From the NCBI GenBank assembly GCA_964019335.1, contig OZ025658.1:682001-746000 (forward strand): 64,000 nt of DNA, in the 5' to 3' direction. The translations under genes were made by a program, and so were the position numbers. The DNA comes from Diplonema japonicum. Its lineage: Eukaryota; Euglenozoa; Diplonemea; Diplonemida; Diplonemidae. Below, in pieces: positions 51,008 through 59,477 of the stretch (positions within the stretch are counted from its first letter, which is position 1; each line of letters starts with the position of its first letter). Under the pieces are notes generated by a model. That model did not search any database, had not been told where the DNA came from, and saw only the letters and a program-made list of their open reading frames with translations.

Positions 51008-52627
51008 ATGGACGGTCGCAGAATGGAGGTGGAAGACATGATGAAGTTCGGGATCTTCATGTCGAAGTTCCACTCTGACCCGTTGGTGAACACAATGATC
51101 TGCGCGGCGATCGTGGCGGGGATGGCGTTCCTGGCGTCAACGGTGGAGCGCGTCCAAGAACCGGTAAAAAAGGCCGCAAAGAAAGCCCTGGCCGCACTGG
51201 GATGGCCGCAGACGTACACACACACCATCGAAGCCGTCGAGATGAAGGACCTGTGGTCCGGCGTTATCATAGAAAACCCAGGCGCACCGAGAAACCGCAT
51301 CCTGCTGAAGGCCATCAGAATGTACATGACTGAGAAGCGAATCGGACTGTCGCAAAACGGCGCAGTATTGGAGCTCCACCACAAGAAAATTTTGAAAAAA
51401 GACAGACGAGGCAACGACGACGACCAAGAGCACGAGGCGAAGAAGGCGGCAGATGCGGAGTACGCCATACACTCACTCCCCCCTCTCTCTCAAGACGAAG
51501 ACGCACATCCCAGATGGATAACCGTGGCTCCATGTGTCGAATTTGTACACTACGAAGTAGATGTCCCAAAAGTAAAAGGCACAAAGTTTACATACAGGTT
51601 CCGTTCACACGCGCACGACGGGAACGACAGGATCCACGCCTTCATCAAGCAGTGCTTCGTGTGGTACAAGGCCCATGTGAAGGAGACGGAAAGCGAGGCA
51701 AAAGGTATCTACCTGTACCTCCAACACCTATCGATCGGGGCTGGTAAACCCACCAACCAGCCTGTCGTCTGGAAACGCTTCCGGTTGGCGAACAAGAAAA
51801 ACTTCGAAGCGTTCTTCCACCCCGAGAGGCAAAACCTTCTCAGGCTCGTCGGGAACTTTCTGAACAAAACTGATAAGTTTTCCAAGGCGGGTTTCCCCGA
51901 CAAGCTGGGCCTGCTTCTATACGGCCCCCCCGGAACTGGCAAGACAACTCTGATAAAATGCCTCGCGAAATACACAAACCGAAACATAGTGAACATCAAC
52001 CTTGCGAGGGTCAAGACCAACCAGGAGCTGATGGAGATTATGTACTCGCAGAGATTTAACGTAATGGGCGAAGATGACCATGTGTCGCTGCAGCACAACC
52101 AGGTCATCTTTGTACTAGAAGACGTTGATGCAGCAAGCAATGTTGTTTTGAAAAGAGAAGGTCTGGGTAGAACAGGCGCGACAACGGCCATTAAACACGA
52201 GAAAGAGGAGAAGGAAGACGCGCCTGTTGAAAACCTGCTGAAGTTTCTTCTCACATCGTCCACCAAAAAACCAGAAACCAGCGATCGCCTGAACCTATCA
52301 GGCGTCCTTAACGCCCTCGACGGTGTGGTCGAGACCCCTGGCAGGATGGTCGTAATGACAACAAACTTCCGTGGATCGCTAGACCCCGCGCTGATCCGGC
52401 CTGGTAGAATCAACAAGGAGATCAAGCTGGACTACATCAAGCGTGATGAGGCCAGGGAGATGATTAGATACTATTACGACACAGATCCCCCGCAACACCT
52501 CATAGACACATTCTCCGAGGAAAGGTTCACCCCGGCTGAGCTGGAACAGTTCTGTTCTGAACACTCGTCAGTAGAGGCTTTGTTCAAGAAGCTGAAGGTT
52601 GTCATCAGTGTGCAGCCACGACGGTGA
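51008..52627 (+). CDS. BCS1-like AAA ATPase, paralogue 2
   Basis: 539 residues. Same order as the 36.3-kb gene but with a short linker instead of the long acidic insert. Walker A GPPGTGKTT is at about 306-314 and Walker B VIFVLEDVD at about 366-374, followed by LSGVLNALDGV, VMTTN and LIRPGRI. The N-terminus has a possible transmembrane segment (LVNTMICAAIVAGMAFLAS, about 28-46), in the position where BCS1 has its membrane anchor, so this copy looks more like classical BCS1. A 148-bp block around Walker A (51888-52035) is nearly identical in DNA to the paralogue, although the flanking protein has diverged strongly. The start is the first ATG after the A-rich leader. Confidence 0.88.
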   Translation: MDGRRMEVEDMMKFGIFMSKFHSDPLVNTMICAAIVAGMAFLASTVERVQEPVKKAAKKALAALGWPQTYTHTIEAVEMKDLWSGVIIENPGAPRNRILLKAIRMYMTEKRIGLSQNGAVLELHHKKILKKDRRGNDDDQEHEAKKAADAEYAIHSLPPLSQDEDAHPRWITVAPCVEFVHYEVDVPKVKGTKFTYRFRSHAHDGNDRIHAFIKQCFVWYKAHVKETESEAKGIYLYLQHLSIGAGKPTNQPVVWKRFRLANKKNFEAFFHPERQNLLRLVGNFLNKTDKFSKAGFPDKLGLLLYGPPGTGKTTLIKCLAKYTNRNIVNINLARVKTNQELMEIMYSQRFNVMGEDDHVSLQHNQVIFVLEDVDAASNVVLKREGLGRTGATTAIKHEKEEKEDAPVENLLKFLLTSSTKKPETSDRLNLSGVLNALDGVVETPGRMVVMTTNFRGSLDPALIRPGRINKEIKLDYIKRDEAREMIRYYYDTDPPQHLIDTFSEERFTPAELEQFCSEHSSVEALFKKLKVVISVQPRR

Positions 52628-52814
52628 TAGGGGATATATATATAATGGGGACTTTTTTAGTGTACAAAAAAAAAAGGTCAGTTTTTATTATTTTTGTTGA
52701 AACTGTTTTTGCGGGAAGAAAAAAAAAAAAGGAATGTTTAAAAAAAAAAAAAAAAAAAAAAAAAGGTGTAACGCAACACACGCATATTTATATTTAAAAA
52801 AGAAAAAAAGAAAA

Positions 52815-53096
52815 ATGGCGTACTTCCCCCAGCCTGCCGCCGGTGGACACAAGTCCATCTCTCTGGAGAAAGAGCTTCGCGACAGGGGCCTCCATGCCAG
52901 TGCCAATGCGGTGGCAAACGGTGAGCTTGTTGATCCTGTTCAGTTGAACCAGATTGAGCAGGCGGACGTGGACATGAGGGTGGGCAGCCCCGACAGGTTC
53001 CGCACTGGGCAGTACAACGCCCACATTGACGCTGAGTTGTCCCTCCCCCCTGAGCACAGGAGCCCCAGGAGGGCAATTGCGCCCCCTTCATACTGA
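52815..53096 (+). CDS. Small uncharacterised protein (93 aa)
   Basis: 93 residues, not recognised. The ATG follows an A-rich leader (AAAGAAAAATG). It is hydrophilic with a central helix (SLEKELRDRGLHASANAVANGELVDPVQLNQIEQ) that looks like a short helix-turn-helix or coiled segment, then a Pro/Arg-rich end (EHRSPRRAIAPPSY). No signal peptide or membrane helix. Codon composition is GC-rich like the neighbouring genes, which supports a real gene despite its size. Confidence 0.65.
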   Translation: MAYFPQPAAGGHKSISLEKELRDRGLHASANAVANGELVDPVQLNQIEQADVDMRVGSPDRFRTGQYNAHIDAELSLPPEHRSPRRAIAPPSY

Positions 53097-53439
53097 GAAT
53101 AAATGTTTTTTTTTTTTTTTGCTTACTCCCCCCACAACCTGTTTGTAAAAGCCCCTTCCCCCCTTTTTTTTTGATCTCCCATACTTATAAGAAAGAAGCG
53201 AAAGGGTTTTGAAAAAGAAAAAAAAAAATACTTTTTCATTTTTTTTTTTTTCCTGCCGCTTTTTTTTGTTTTTTTTTTTCTTTGTTTTCTCTCCCCCCCT
53301 GTTGTCTCCATTTTTTTTTCTTTCGCGTTTTGTTACCTTTTTTTTTTTTTTGGTCCTTCTCCATCCTGCTCAGTTTTTTTCAAAGACACCCTCAAAAAAA
53401 AAAGAAAATGTGGGGCGGGGACATCCACAAACCTCTTCA
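53097..53439. other. Spacer with acceptor and upstream ATG
   Basis: T-rich DNA ends CCATCCTGCTCAG (AG at 53372-53373), a likely acceptor. An ATG at 53408, out of frame with the next gene, lies in the leader (see findings). Confidence 0.45.
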
Positions 53440-54873
53440 ATGCCTGAAAAAGTATTCAAGACAGAGGTTGAAAACCAACCCGAAAAAGAAAGCCTAATCG
53501 AAAGAATACTGGATGCCATGAGTTACAAGGGCAAACTGCGCGAGAATTGGGTAGACCGAGCAGGGGAAGCCGAACCAGGGGCAGGAATATTCAAGAAAAA
53601 GCCCACCCGAAAAATGGTGAGGCTCGCCGCGTGGATCGCTGTGGTAAAGCACCACGAACACGCACTACTAAACCATGAACATGGAACACAGTGGTCCTGT
53701 GGGCTCACAATAGAAATCGAAAATGCCACGCTACAACATATATCAGCTGTTTACGGCTCCATCATGACAAAATACACTGAACACTGCCCAGTACGAGGCA
53801 GAAGCTACCAGGCTTTAGACCGATACCTCTCTCACTTCACCTCTTCCCTCCCCACCTACATCCTGAAGGAGATCGTATCCATAACGCACCATGCTTCCTC
53901 AGGCTACACCCATCTCGTGCAAAGCCTCACGCTTGCATGGCTTACCGGCAAACCACCTCCAAAGCCAACCATAACACCAGCCACTGTTCCTCATGATAAA
54001 TGGTTCGAGTTAGGCATGCGGACGGGAGCAACACATCGTGCCAGTGGGAATGAGAAGAGTATCCAAGCGTATTTGCAACCATGGGCTGCGGGGAAGCCTT
54101 CCCCAGCAATGCTGCCGTACCTGAAAGGGAAGAATGTGTGTATGACGAACAGCAAGAAAATGGTAAAAGTCTTCATGGGCAGCCCGCAGGACAAAACAGA
54201 GTTCGTTGAGTACAAGACGCTGACCCTCCCCGTGCTGGACAGGTGCGCTGCGGTGATCGCGGCAGAGGAGGCGGACAACAGACAAGACCGGGTCGTCAAG
54301 AACCAAATGTGCAAAGAAGAACGGGAGCTTCACGAATATTACGTAGCCAAAACACTTGCCGGCCATGCCGCACTGCACGCGCTCAACATGGAGCAGAAGG
54401 AAACCCGTGCTGCGGAGCAACGGAACTTCATGGCAGACTTCTACGAAGCGAGAAAAGTAAGGCGTCTGCACCCAATGACGCTGAGGCGCATGGAACCCGA
54501 GGAACAGGGAGAACCGCAAGTGGAGCAGCACAGCGACACGCAGAGTGAAGAGTCTGACGACGAGGGCATCGCGGTGCTGCGCGAATTAGTGACGCGAGAC
54601 GCCAGGACGTCCATCGCCACGTCCCTCACATGCTACGCGAAGTACAGGGAGAGGCGCAGGCTACACCGTGCCAAGAAGCTGGAGTGTAAAAAGCACAAAA
54701 AGAAACCCCAGGTTCACAACACCATCCCGGTCATCGACAGGAAGGTGCTCTCCTCTGTCTCAACCAATGCCACCTTCTTCACTCCTATTCCCCCTTATTC
54801 GTCGCCAAGGCTGAAAACCTGGCGCTGCCGGCACCCATCACCCCACACACAACAGTCCTTACCAGCACTGTAG
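53440..54873 (+). CDS. Uncharacterised alpha-helical protein
   Basis: 477 residues from the first in-frame ATG, not recognised. Soluble and mostly helical by composition; His- and Lys-rich, with an acidic Ser/Glu patch (DTQSEESDDEG, about 373-383) followed by a strongly basic stretch (RERRRLHRAKKLECKKHKKK, about 404-423) that could be a nuclear localisation signal. No membrane segments. The start is uncertain: an upstream ATG (53408) is in another frame and upstream in-frame sequence is low complexity. The last 50 residues are Pro/Ser-rich. Confidence 0.65.
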   Translation: MPEKVFKTEVENQPEKESLIERILDAMSYKGKLRENWVDRAGEAEPGAGIFKKKPTRKMVRLAAWIAVVKHHEHALLNHEHGTQWSCGLTIEIENATLQHISAVYGSIMTKYTEHCPVRGRSYQALDRYLSHFTSSLPTYILKEIVSITHHASSGYTHLVQSLTLAWLTGKPPPKPTITPATVPHDKWFELGMRTGATHRASGNEKSIQAYLQPWAAGKPSPAMLPYLKGKNVCMTNSKKMVKVFMGSPQDKTEFVEYKTLTLPVLDRCAAVIAAEEADNRQDRVVKNQMCKEERELHEYYVAKTLAGHAALHALNMEQKETRAAEQRNFMADFYEARKVRRLHPMTLRRMEPEEQGEPQVEQHSDTQSEESDDEGIAVLRELVTRDARTSIATSLTCYAKYRERRRLHRAKKLECKKHKKKPQVHNTIPVIDRKVLSSVSTNATFFTPIPPYSSPRLKTWRCRHPSPHTQQSLPAL

Positions 54874-54979
54874 TCAAAAAGAAAGAGAATTGTGTTCCCC
54901 CCCCCTTTTTTTTTGTTTCCACGATTAAGTTTTTCCCAAGGGGGTTGGCAGGGAGGAGAAAAAAAGTAAAAAGAAAAGG

Positions 54980-56477
54980 ATGGCGAATGTCACGAGACTG
55001 AAGGAACTGTTCCCCGCGGTGGCTCCCCGAACGGTATGGGGGATTTCATTTCCCCACCCCACCCCCTATTACACAGATTAAAGAGGTGCTGAGCTCTGTA
55101 GGGGGCAACCTGGCCAAGGCTGCAGACAGGCTGGTAGAGCTTGGCGCGAACAAAGAAGGTTCAAAAAGTGAACAGGCAAAGGAAGCACAACCGGTGCAAC
55201 AAAAGTCACCGAAAGAGAAAGACAAAGACAAAGGAAAAAGGAAGGAGTTAGCTTGCGTGGGACTCTTGGCAGGGCTAGTAGTATGGATGGCGGCGTACCC
55301 TGGAAAGGTGTGGAAAGAGCGAACAACCGTCGAGAAATTCGTCATTTACGTACTGTTCACGAAACTGGAGCTTGAGGACTGTAAAGAGGGCATCATCGCT
55401 GCACAGCTTGCTGCGTGTTGTGGTGTCGAAGAGAACGCACGGTTCATCGCCAGACAACTTCTCCGCCCGCACAAACTGACAACAATGGCTGTCAAGCGGT
55501 ACGCCAAGGTTCTTGCTCTCACAGCCCCACGCATACCCCACGTGCTGGACCTGTTGCTTGAGAGGATAAGGTACTCCTTGGAATCGACAGTAGTGTCAAA
55601 CGCTCGCAAAAAAGTAAACCCGGAACCTAAAAAACAGTACACATGGGGGGCCCCTACCGTGGAGGGACAGTACAACACCGAGAAGCTGACGGCGTCCGAG
55701 GAGCGCAGTGTTCAGGAACTGAACGCGAAAAAAGGTTTCCAAAAAACTGTTTCGCTGTGTGCGTTGCTCGGGGAGCTCACGGAGCTCGGGTCTGTGAGCA
55801 TGGCGGTGACTTGCGAGACTATTCTAATGATCTGCTGCTGCTCTCTGAAGAATGACCACCCCACCTCGACTCTTCGGATACACATGGTCACCTCTATCTT
55901 GGCGCCCATTCAACAAAGCACCCCCTTCCTTCGTGCGGTGCTCCCAACGTTCTGTCTGTACTGTACAAGCAAGATGCCACTGTCACCTGATGTGCTTGGT
56001 GGCATGCTCCAAGCACTGCAGAAGATGTCCCCTGAGAACCCATCCATCGAAGCGCTCGGCAGCACCGAGACGGAGGCCCTCCTCTCGACTCCTTATGGAC
56101 TGACATGGCTGCGGTACATTTCACATATGCGGGACACGTCTCAAGCCAGTGATGGCAGTTTGTCAAACCTGACAAGCCGCACTTCAATATGGCCCATTTC
56201 CGCTCCATGGGCGGTCACTTATTTCCCGCTTGGCACGGAACAAGCGGCGAACCCCCCCGATGCAACAGCTACCCCCGCCGCCCCGCCCCGTGGCCGAGGC
56301 AGGACCAAGAACGATGAAAACTCCTTTCTTAAATCGTTGTTTGACGCCACTGTAACGGCAGACGTGATGGCGAACAAAGACGAGACTCCCCACACTGCGG
56401 GGCGGGGAAGGGGGAGGGGCACCCGCATGCCTGGCGTTACCCAGGGTGTTATCAAGATATCCGAAGTTTCGTATTGA
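54980..56477 (+). CDS. CUE-domain protein, two exons
   Basis: 484 residues from exons 54980-55033 and 55077-56477. Splicing assembles an N-terminal CUE ubiquitin-binding domain: VTRLKELFPAVAPRT joined to IKEVLSSVGGNLAKAADRLVEL, with the FP motif and the terminal LV/LL present. A Lys/Glu-rich linker, a hydrophobic segment (LACVGLLAGLVVWMAAYPG, about 66-84; possible membrane anchor) and a large helical domain of unknown family follow. The C-terminus has RGRGR-type Arg/Gly motifs (PPRGRGRTK, AGRGRGRGT), which can bind RNA or be methylated. CUE domains bind mono-ubiquitin. A link to the Ubc6-type E2 and ERAD is possible (as with Cue1), but the hydrophobic segment follows the CUE domain here, so this is inference. 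Confidence 0.75.
55034..55076 (+). other. Intron of the CUE gene, 43 nt
   Basis: GTATGG...TTACACAG, phase 0. Unlike the others it has a C/T-rich body. Its removal creates a contiguous CUE domain start with an ATG at 54980, whereas without it the domain has no start codon. Confidence 0.85.
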
Positions 56478-56576
56478 AACTTTTAAATTTCAAAAAGAAA
56501 AAAATTATTTTTCCCGCAAAACTAAAACCCCAGCCATTCAAGAAGGGAGAGGAGGGCGGTGGGGGAACAGAAAAAC

Positions 56577-57593
56577 ATGGCAGGAGGCAGCGGGGTTTCA
56601 AAGTGGTGGAGGGTGAGCGCGATCGTGAACTGCGTGTTGTTGGTGATCTGCCTTTGCGATAGAAACATGCGAACGTGGGACATCATGGACAACAGCCAAG
56701 CGGAGAAGGCAACGCTGGCACACCGGAACTCAACAGAACACCGTCTGGGCTGCAAGCTGAAGAACGACGCAACAGGAGAGACCCTAGACACAGGGGGGGA
56801 GTTCTTCAAAATCGCAAACAAGTACAACGGCACCGACAAGGTGCACCCAACACACCACTACGAAGCAATGTACGCAAAGTATCTAGACGCCCTCAGGAGT
56901 AAAGACTCAGTAAGAATGCTTGAAATTGGCCTCGGGTGCAACATGCCTGCAGGCCCTGGACACAGCACAGAACTTTGGAGGGTTTTCTTCGGACCCTCAT
57001 TACAATACCACGTACTGGAATACACACAATGCATCGACGCATGGAGGAAGACAGTGAGCAAGTACAAGCTCGGGAGGAACGCTTTGCAATGGTACCAAGA
57101 CACAATGTCAAAAGGCACGTTTTGGGGAGACCAAGCGGACCCACAAAGACTCGAAAGCATGATGAAAACCATTGGCACACAGTTGGATGTGGTGTTGGAC
57201 GATGGGGGGCACAGCATGCAGCAACAGATAACCTCTTTTGAGCATCTGTTCCCGCACGTAACGCCTGGTGGGGTGTACATAATAGAGGATCTCGAAACGT
57301 CCTTCTACCCCCAAAAGACATGGGGCGGCACTACAGAAGCTCAAGCTGCCCAGACCACAACCGTGGGGTACATGCAACGAATCCTCACAGACCTTCACTG
57401 GCGCACTGAGTCCGGTCCGGTGGGGTCGCACCACAAGCCCACCCTCTGGTCGCACTGGGTGCGCTCCATCGACTGCGATCGAATGGTTTGCGTCATCACG
57501 AAGCGCACGACCCCCTTTGCCCCGAAGCGGCCCAAGAATTTTGTTTGGCCGTGCAAACTGAACTGCGCAAACGGGAAATGCGGCTGTGCCTGA
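56577..57593 (+). CDS. Membrane-anchored SAM-dependent O-methyltransferase-like protein
   Basis: 338 residues. A short cytosolic stub and a hydrophobic segment (about 12-26, VSAIVNCVLLVICLC) form a type II signal anchor. The catalytic part (about 85-310) has the class I SAM motif I as MLEIGLGCNMPAGPG, motif with YHVLEYTQC, then GDQADPQRL, the DVVLDDGGHSMQQQ motif and PGGVYIIEDLETSFYP. This pattern (DDG.H, EDL.TSY) is typical of the metal-dependent sugar/rhamnosyl O-methyltransferases of the MycE/TylF/CmcI type. A Golgi-lumen sugar methyltransferase is therefore the best guess. The C-terminus is Cys-rich (WPCKLNCANGKCGCA). A GTG 18 nt upstream is ignored in favour of the ATG. Confidence 0.8.
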   Translation: MAGGSGVSKWWRVSAIVNCVLLVICLCDRNMRTWDIMDNSQAEKATLAHRNSTEHRLGCKLKNDATGETLDTGGEFFKIANKYNGTDKVHPTHHYEAMYAKYLDALRSKDSVRMLEIGLGCNMPAGPGHSTELWRVFFGPSLQYHVLEYTQCIDAWRKTVSKYKLGRNALQWYQDTMSKGTFWGDQADPQRLESMMKTIGTQLDVVLDDGGHSMQQQITSFEHLFPHVTPGGVYIIEDLETSFYPQKTWGGTTEAQAAQTTTVGYMQRILTDLHWRTESGPVGSHHKPTLWSHWVRSIDCDRMVCVITKRTTPFAPKRPKNFVWPCKLNCANGKCGCA

Positions 57594-57726
57594 TTTTAAC
57601 AGTAGAGTGTTTTAAATTATTTCGTGGGGGAAACAAAACGGTTATTTATATGAGACTTTCCGCAGGGTTGGAGGGAGGAGGGAGGGAAGAAGGGGGGAAA
57701 TTAAAAAAATACGAATAAGAAAGTAA

Positions 57727-58310
57727 ATGGTGTTCATCGTGTCGGCTGCCTTCTCAGGGATAGTGGCGGGCGGCTTCGGTGGCATGATCGGCTCGGTGGT
57801 AGCGAATTCAGTAAACAGGATATGGTATAAGTATGAGATGGGGGGGACACAAAAAAAAAAAAAAAAAACACCAGAGAAACGTTGGTGCAGCTGCACGGGG
57901 CAAGGCCAAGCACAGATGCGATGGCAGACCTTTACGATAGGTTCAAGAGGGAGCAGAGGCTAGGGGAGTGTGCTGAGGGGTGCACGGGAGGTGCTCTCTG
58001 CGGGCTATGCCTAGCGACCACTTCATGCCTCACATTCAACAAACTCGTGAGAGCGGAGGGCATCTGTTGTGACACGGCATGCATTTGCTGCTGCGTGCGT
58101 TGCTCCCCGTCTGCCACTGACACCTTAGACTTCCAGCTCTGGCTGCAGAGCAACCCCGACCTCGTCGTCCGTGCCGGTCTCATCGCTGCCGAAGAGGAAC
58201 TCACCCAGATGATGGCCACCGAAATCCTCAGCAACCTGACCCCCCCTCCCCACCAAGAACCCCTCACGCAAGAGTACCCGGAATACCCAACGAAAAAAAA
58301 TGTTCAATAA
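57727..58310 (+). CDS. Cys-rich small membrane protein, two exons
   Basis: 179 residues from exons 57727-57830 and 57875-58310. Exon 1 encodes a Gly/Ala-rich helix (FIVSAAFSGIVAGGFGGMIGSVVANSV) that looks like a Gly-zipper membrane segment. Exon 2 encodes a Cys-rich core (ECAEGCTGGALCGLC, then ICCDTACICCC) reminiscent of PLAC8/DUF-type Cys-rich membrane proteins, followed by an acidic helical C-terminus. Neither exon is a complete gene alone, and the junction at the GTATGAG donor restores one frame (NRIWYK-ETLVQLHG). No family is assigned with confidence. Confidence 0.7.
57831..57874 (+). other. Intron, 44 nt
   Basis: GTATGAG...A-run...ACACCAG, phase 2. Retention gives a frame of 78 residues with poly-Lys; removal gives a continuous 180-codon gene. 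Confidence 0.8.
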
Positions 58311-58382
58311 AAAAATATTAAAAAAAGTGGTAGGTATTTACACGCAATACGCAGTTCAGTTTTTTTTTTCTTTCCCCTCTCG

Positions 58383-58424
58383 TTATGGTTTTAATTCACT
58401 TACATCCTTCCCCCTCCCTATCAG
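58383..58424 (+). promoter_or_regulatory. Trans-splice acceptor
   Basis: C/T-rich tract ending CCTCCCTATCAG (AG at 58423-58424), 3 nt before the ATG at 58428. Confidence 0.6.
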
Positions 58425-58427
58425 TGG

Positions 58428-59324
58428 ATGGAGCACATCTTGCACACCCCGAAGCCCGAGACCATCGATGCAAACAGCACAGGTGTGGAGTCGCTGTGCT
58501 ACGACGACGAAGAAGAAGAAGAGGAAGAGGAATGGAGGAAGCTGAGCGAAGTGGTGTGCGGGGAGCAGCACATGAAAATGAAACGAAGCTGGAGGGTGAG
58601 ATACTTCAGCGGGGTCCTGACAAAGGCGATTCAGGAAAAACAAGAAGCTCAACAAATAGTAGCCGGGTACGAGAGGGCCGTGATGGACATGGAGGACAAC
58701 ATCCAGCGACTCCTGGCCGATCGTGAAGAAGCCGAGAAGCGGCTACAAACATGCATTATGACACACAAAGCTGAGCTCTGCCGTGTGAAACGAGCACTAG
58801 AGGACACCGTGACCGCCTCAAAGGTCCACCAACAGCACGCTGAGTCATGGTCGGCAGAGGCCCGCAGGTCACAGAAAGCTCTGGCAGAGCTGGTTGAGAA
58901 AGATACCTCCCGCCTTGCTAGAGGAGAACAGCTGTATGAATCCGTCTGCAAGACACCTATCACCAAACGAACAAATTATATGTATGATTTAGTTACGTAC
59001 TGTGAGTCGCTAGTCGGGCCTTCCGACCCCGACATCCCCTCTGCCTGTCTGATTCTCAACAAGTATCTCTCGCAGCTTTTGTCGCACGACAAGCAGATGA
59101 CATCGAACACCTTCAGCTACCTGTTGGCGTCGCTCGCGGAGGCGTTCCCCTCCCTCCAAGCTTTCTTCGCTTCGTTTCGCATCGAGATGGCGGCGCTCAA
59201 AGATTCCTTGGAAAAAGCAACGGGTGCAAAAGGCCTCTCCCCGCCCCCCGCAGAACATAGCAGTGGGACAAAGGATTTTATAAACTGCCTTAGACAGTGG
59301 CGGTCCGTTCTAGATCTTAGTTAG
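58428..59324 (+). CDS. Coiled-coil protein, uncharacterised
   Basis: 298 residues. A poly-Glu segment (about 26-36), a long heptad-like helix (about 65-170, with VMDMEDNIQRLLADREEAEKRL), then a globular helical C-terminal half (Leu/Ser-rich). No membrane helix or signal. The ATG comes 3 nt after a strong acceptor, giving a very short leader. A structural or cytoskeletal role is plausible, but no family was recognised. Confidence 0.75.
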   Translation: MEHILHTPKPETIDANSTGVESLCYDDEEEEEEEEWRKLSEVVCGEQHMKMKRSWRVRYFSGVLTKAIQEKQEAQQIVAGYERAVMDMEDNIQRLLADREEAEKRLQTCIMTHKAELCRVKRALEDTVTASKVHQQHAESWSAEARRSQKALAELVEKDTSRLARGEQLYESVCKTPITKRTNYMYDLVTYCESLVGPSDPDIPSACLILNKYLSQLLSHDKQMTSNTFSYLLASLAEAFPSLQAFFASFRIEMAALKDSLEKATGAKGLSPPPAEHSSGTKDFINCLRQWRSVLDLS

Positions 59325-59329
59325 TAGTT

Positions 59330-59380
59330 TTTTTTTTTTTTTTCTTCTCTTCTTCTTTTTTTTTTTTTTTTTTTTTACAG
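59330..59380 (+). promoter_or_regulatory. T-run and trans-splice acceptor
   Basis: Long T/C tract ending TTTTACAG (AG at 59379-59380) about 98 nt upstream of the ATG at 59478. The leader is purine-rich with a short A-run. Confidence 0.55.
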
Positions 59381-59477
59381 TTGTTTTCGGCGATATTTCA
59401 GACTAACCAACACATAGAACGAAGGGCAGGGAGAGGACAAGGGGCAGGGAGAGGACACAAAAAAAAAAAGAAGGAAT

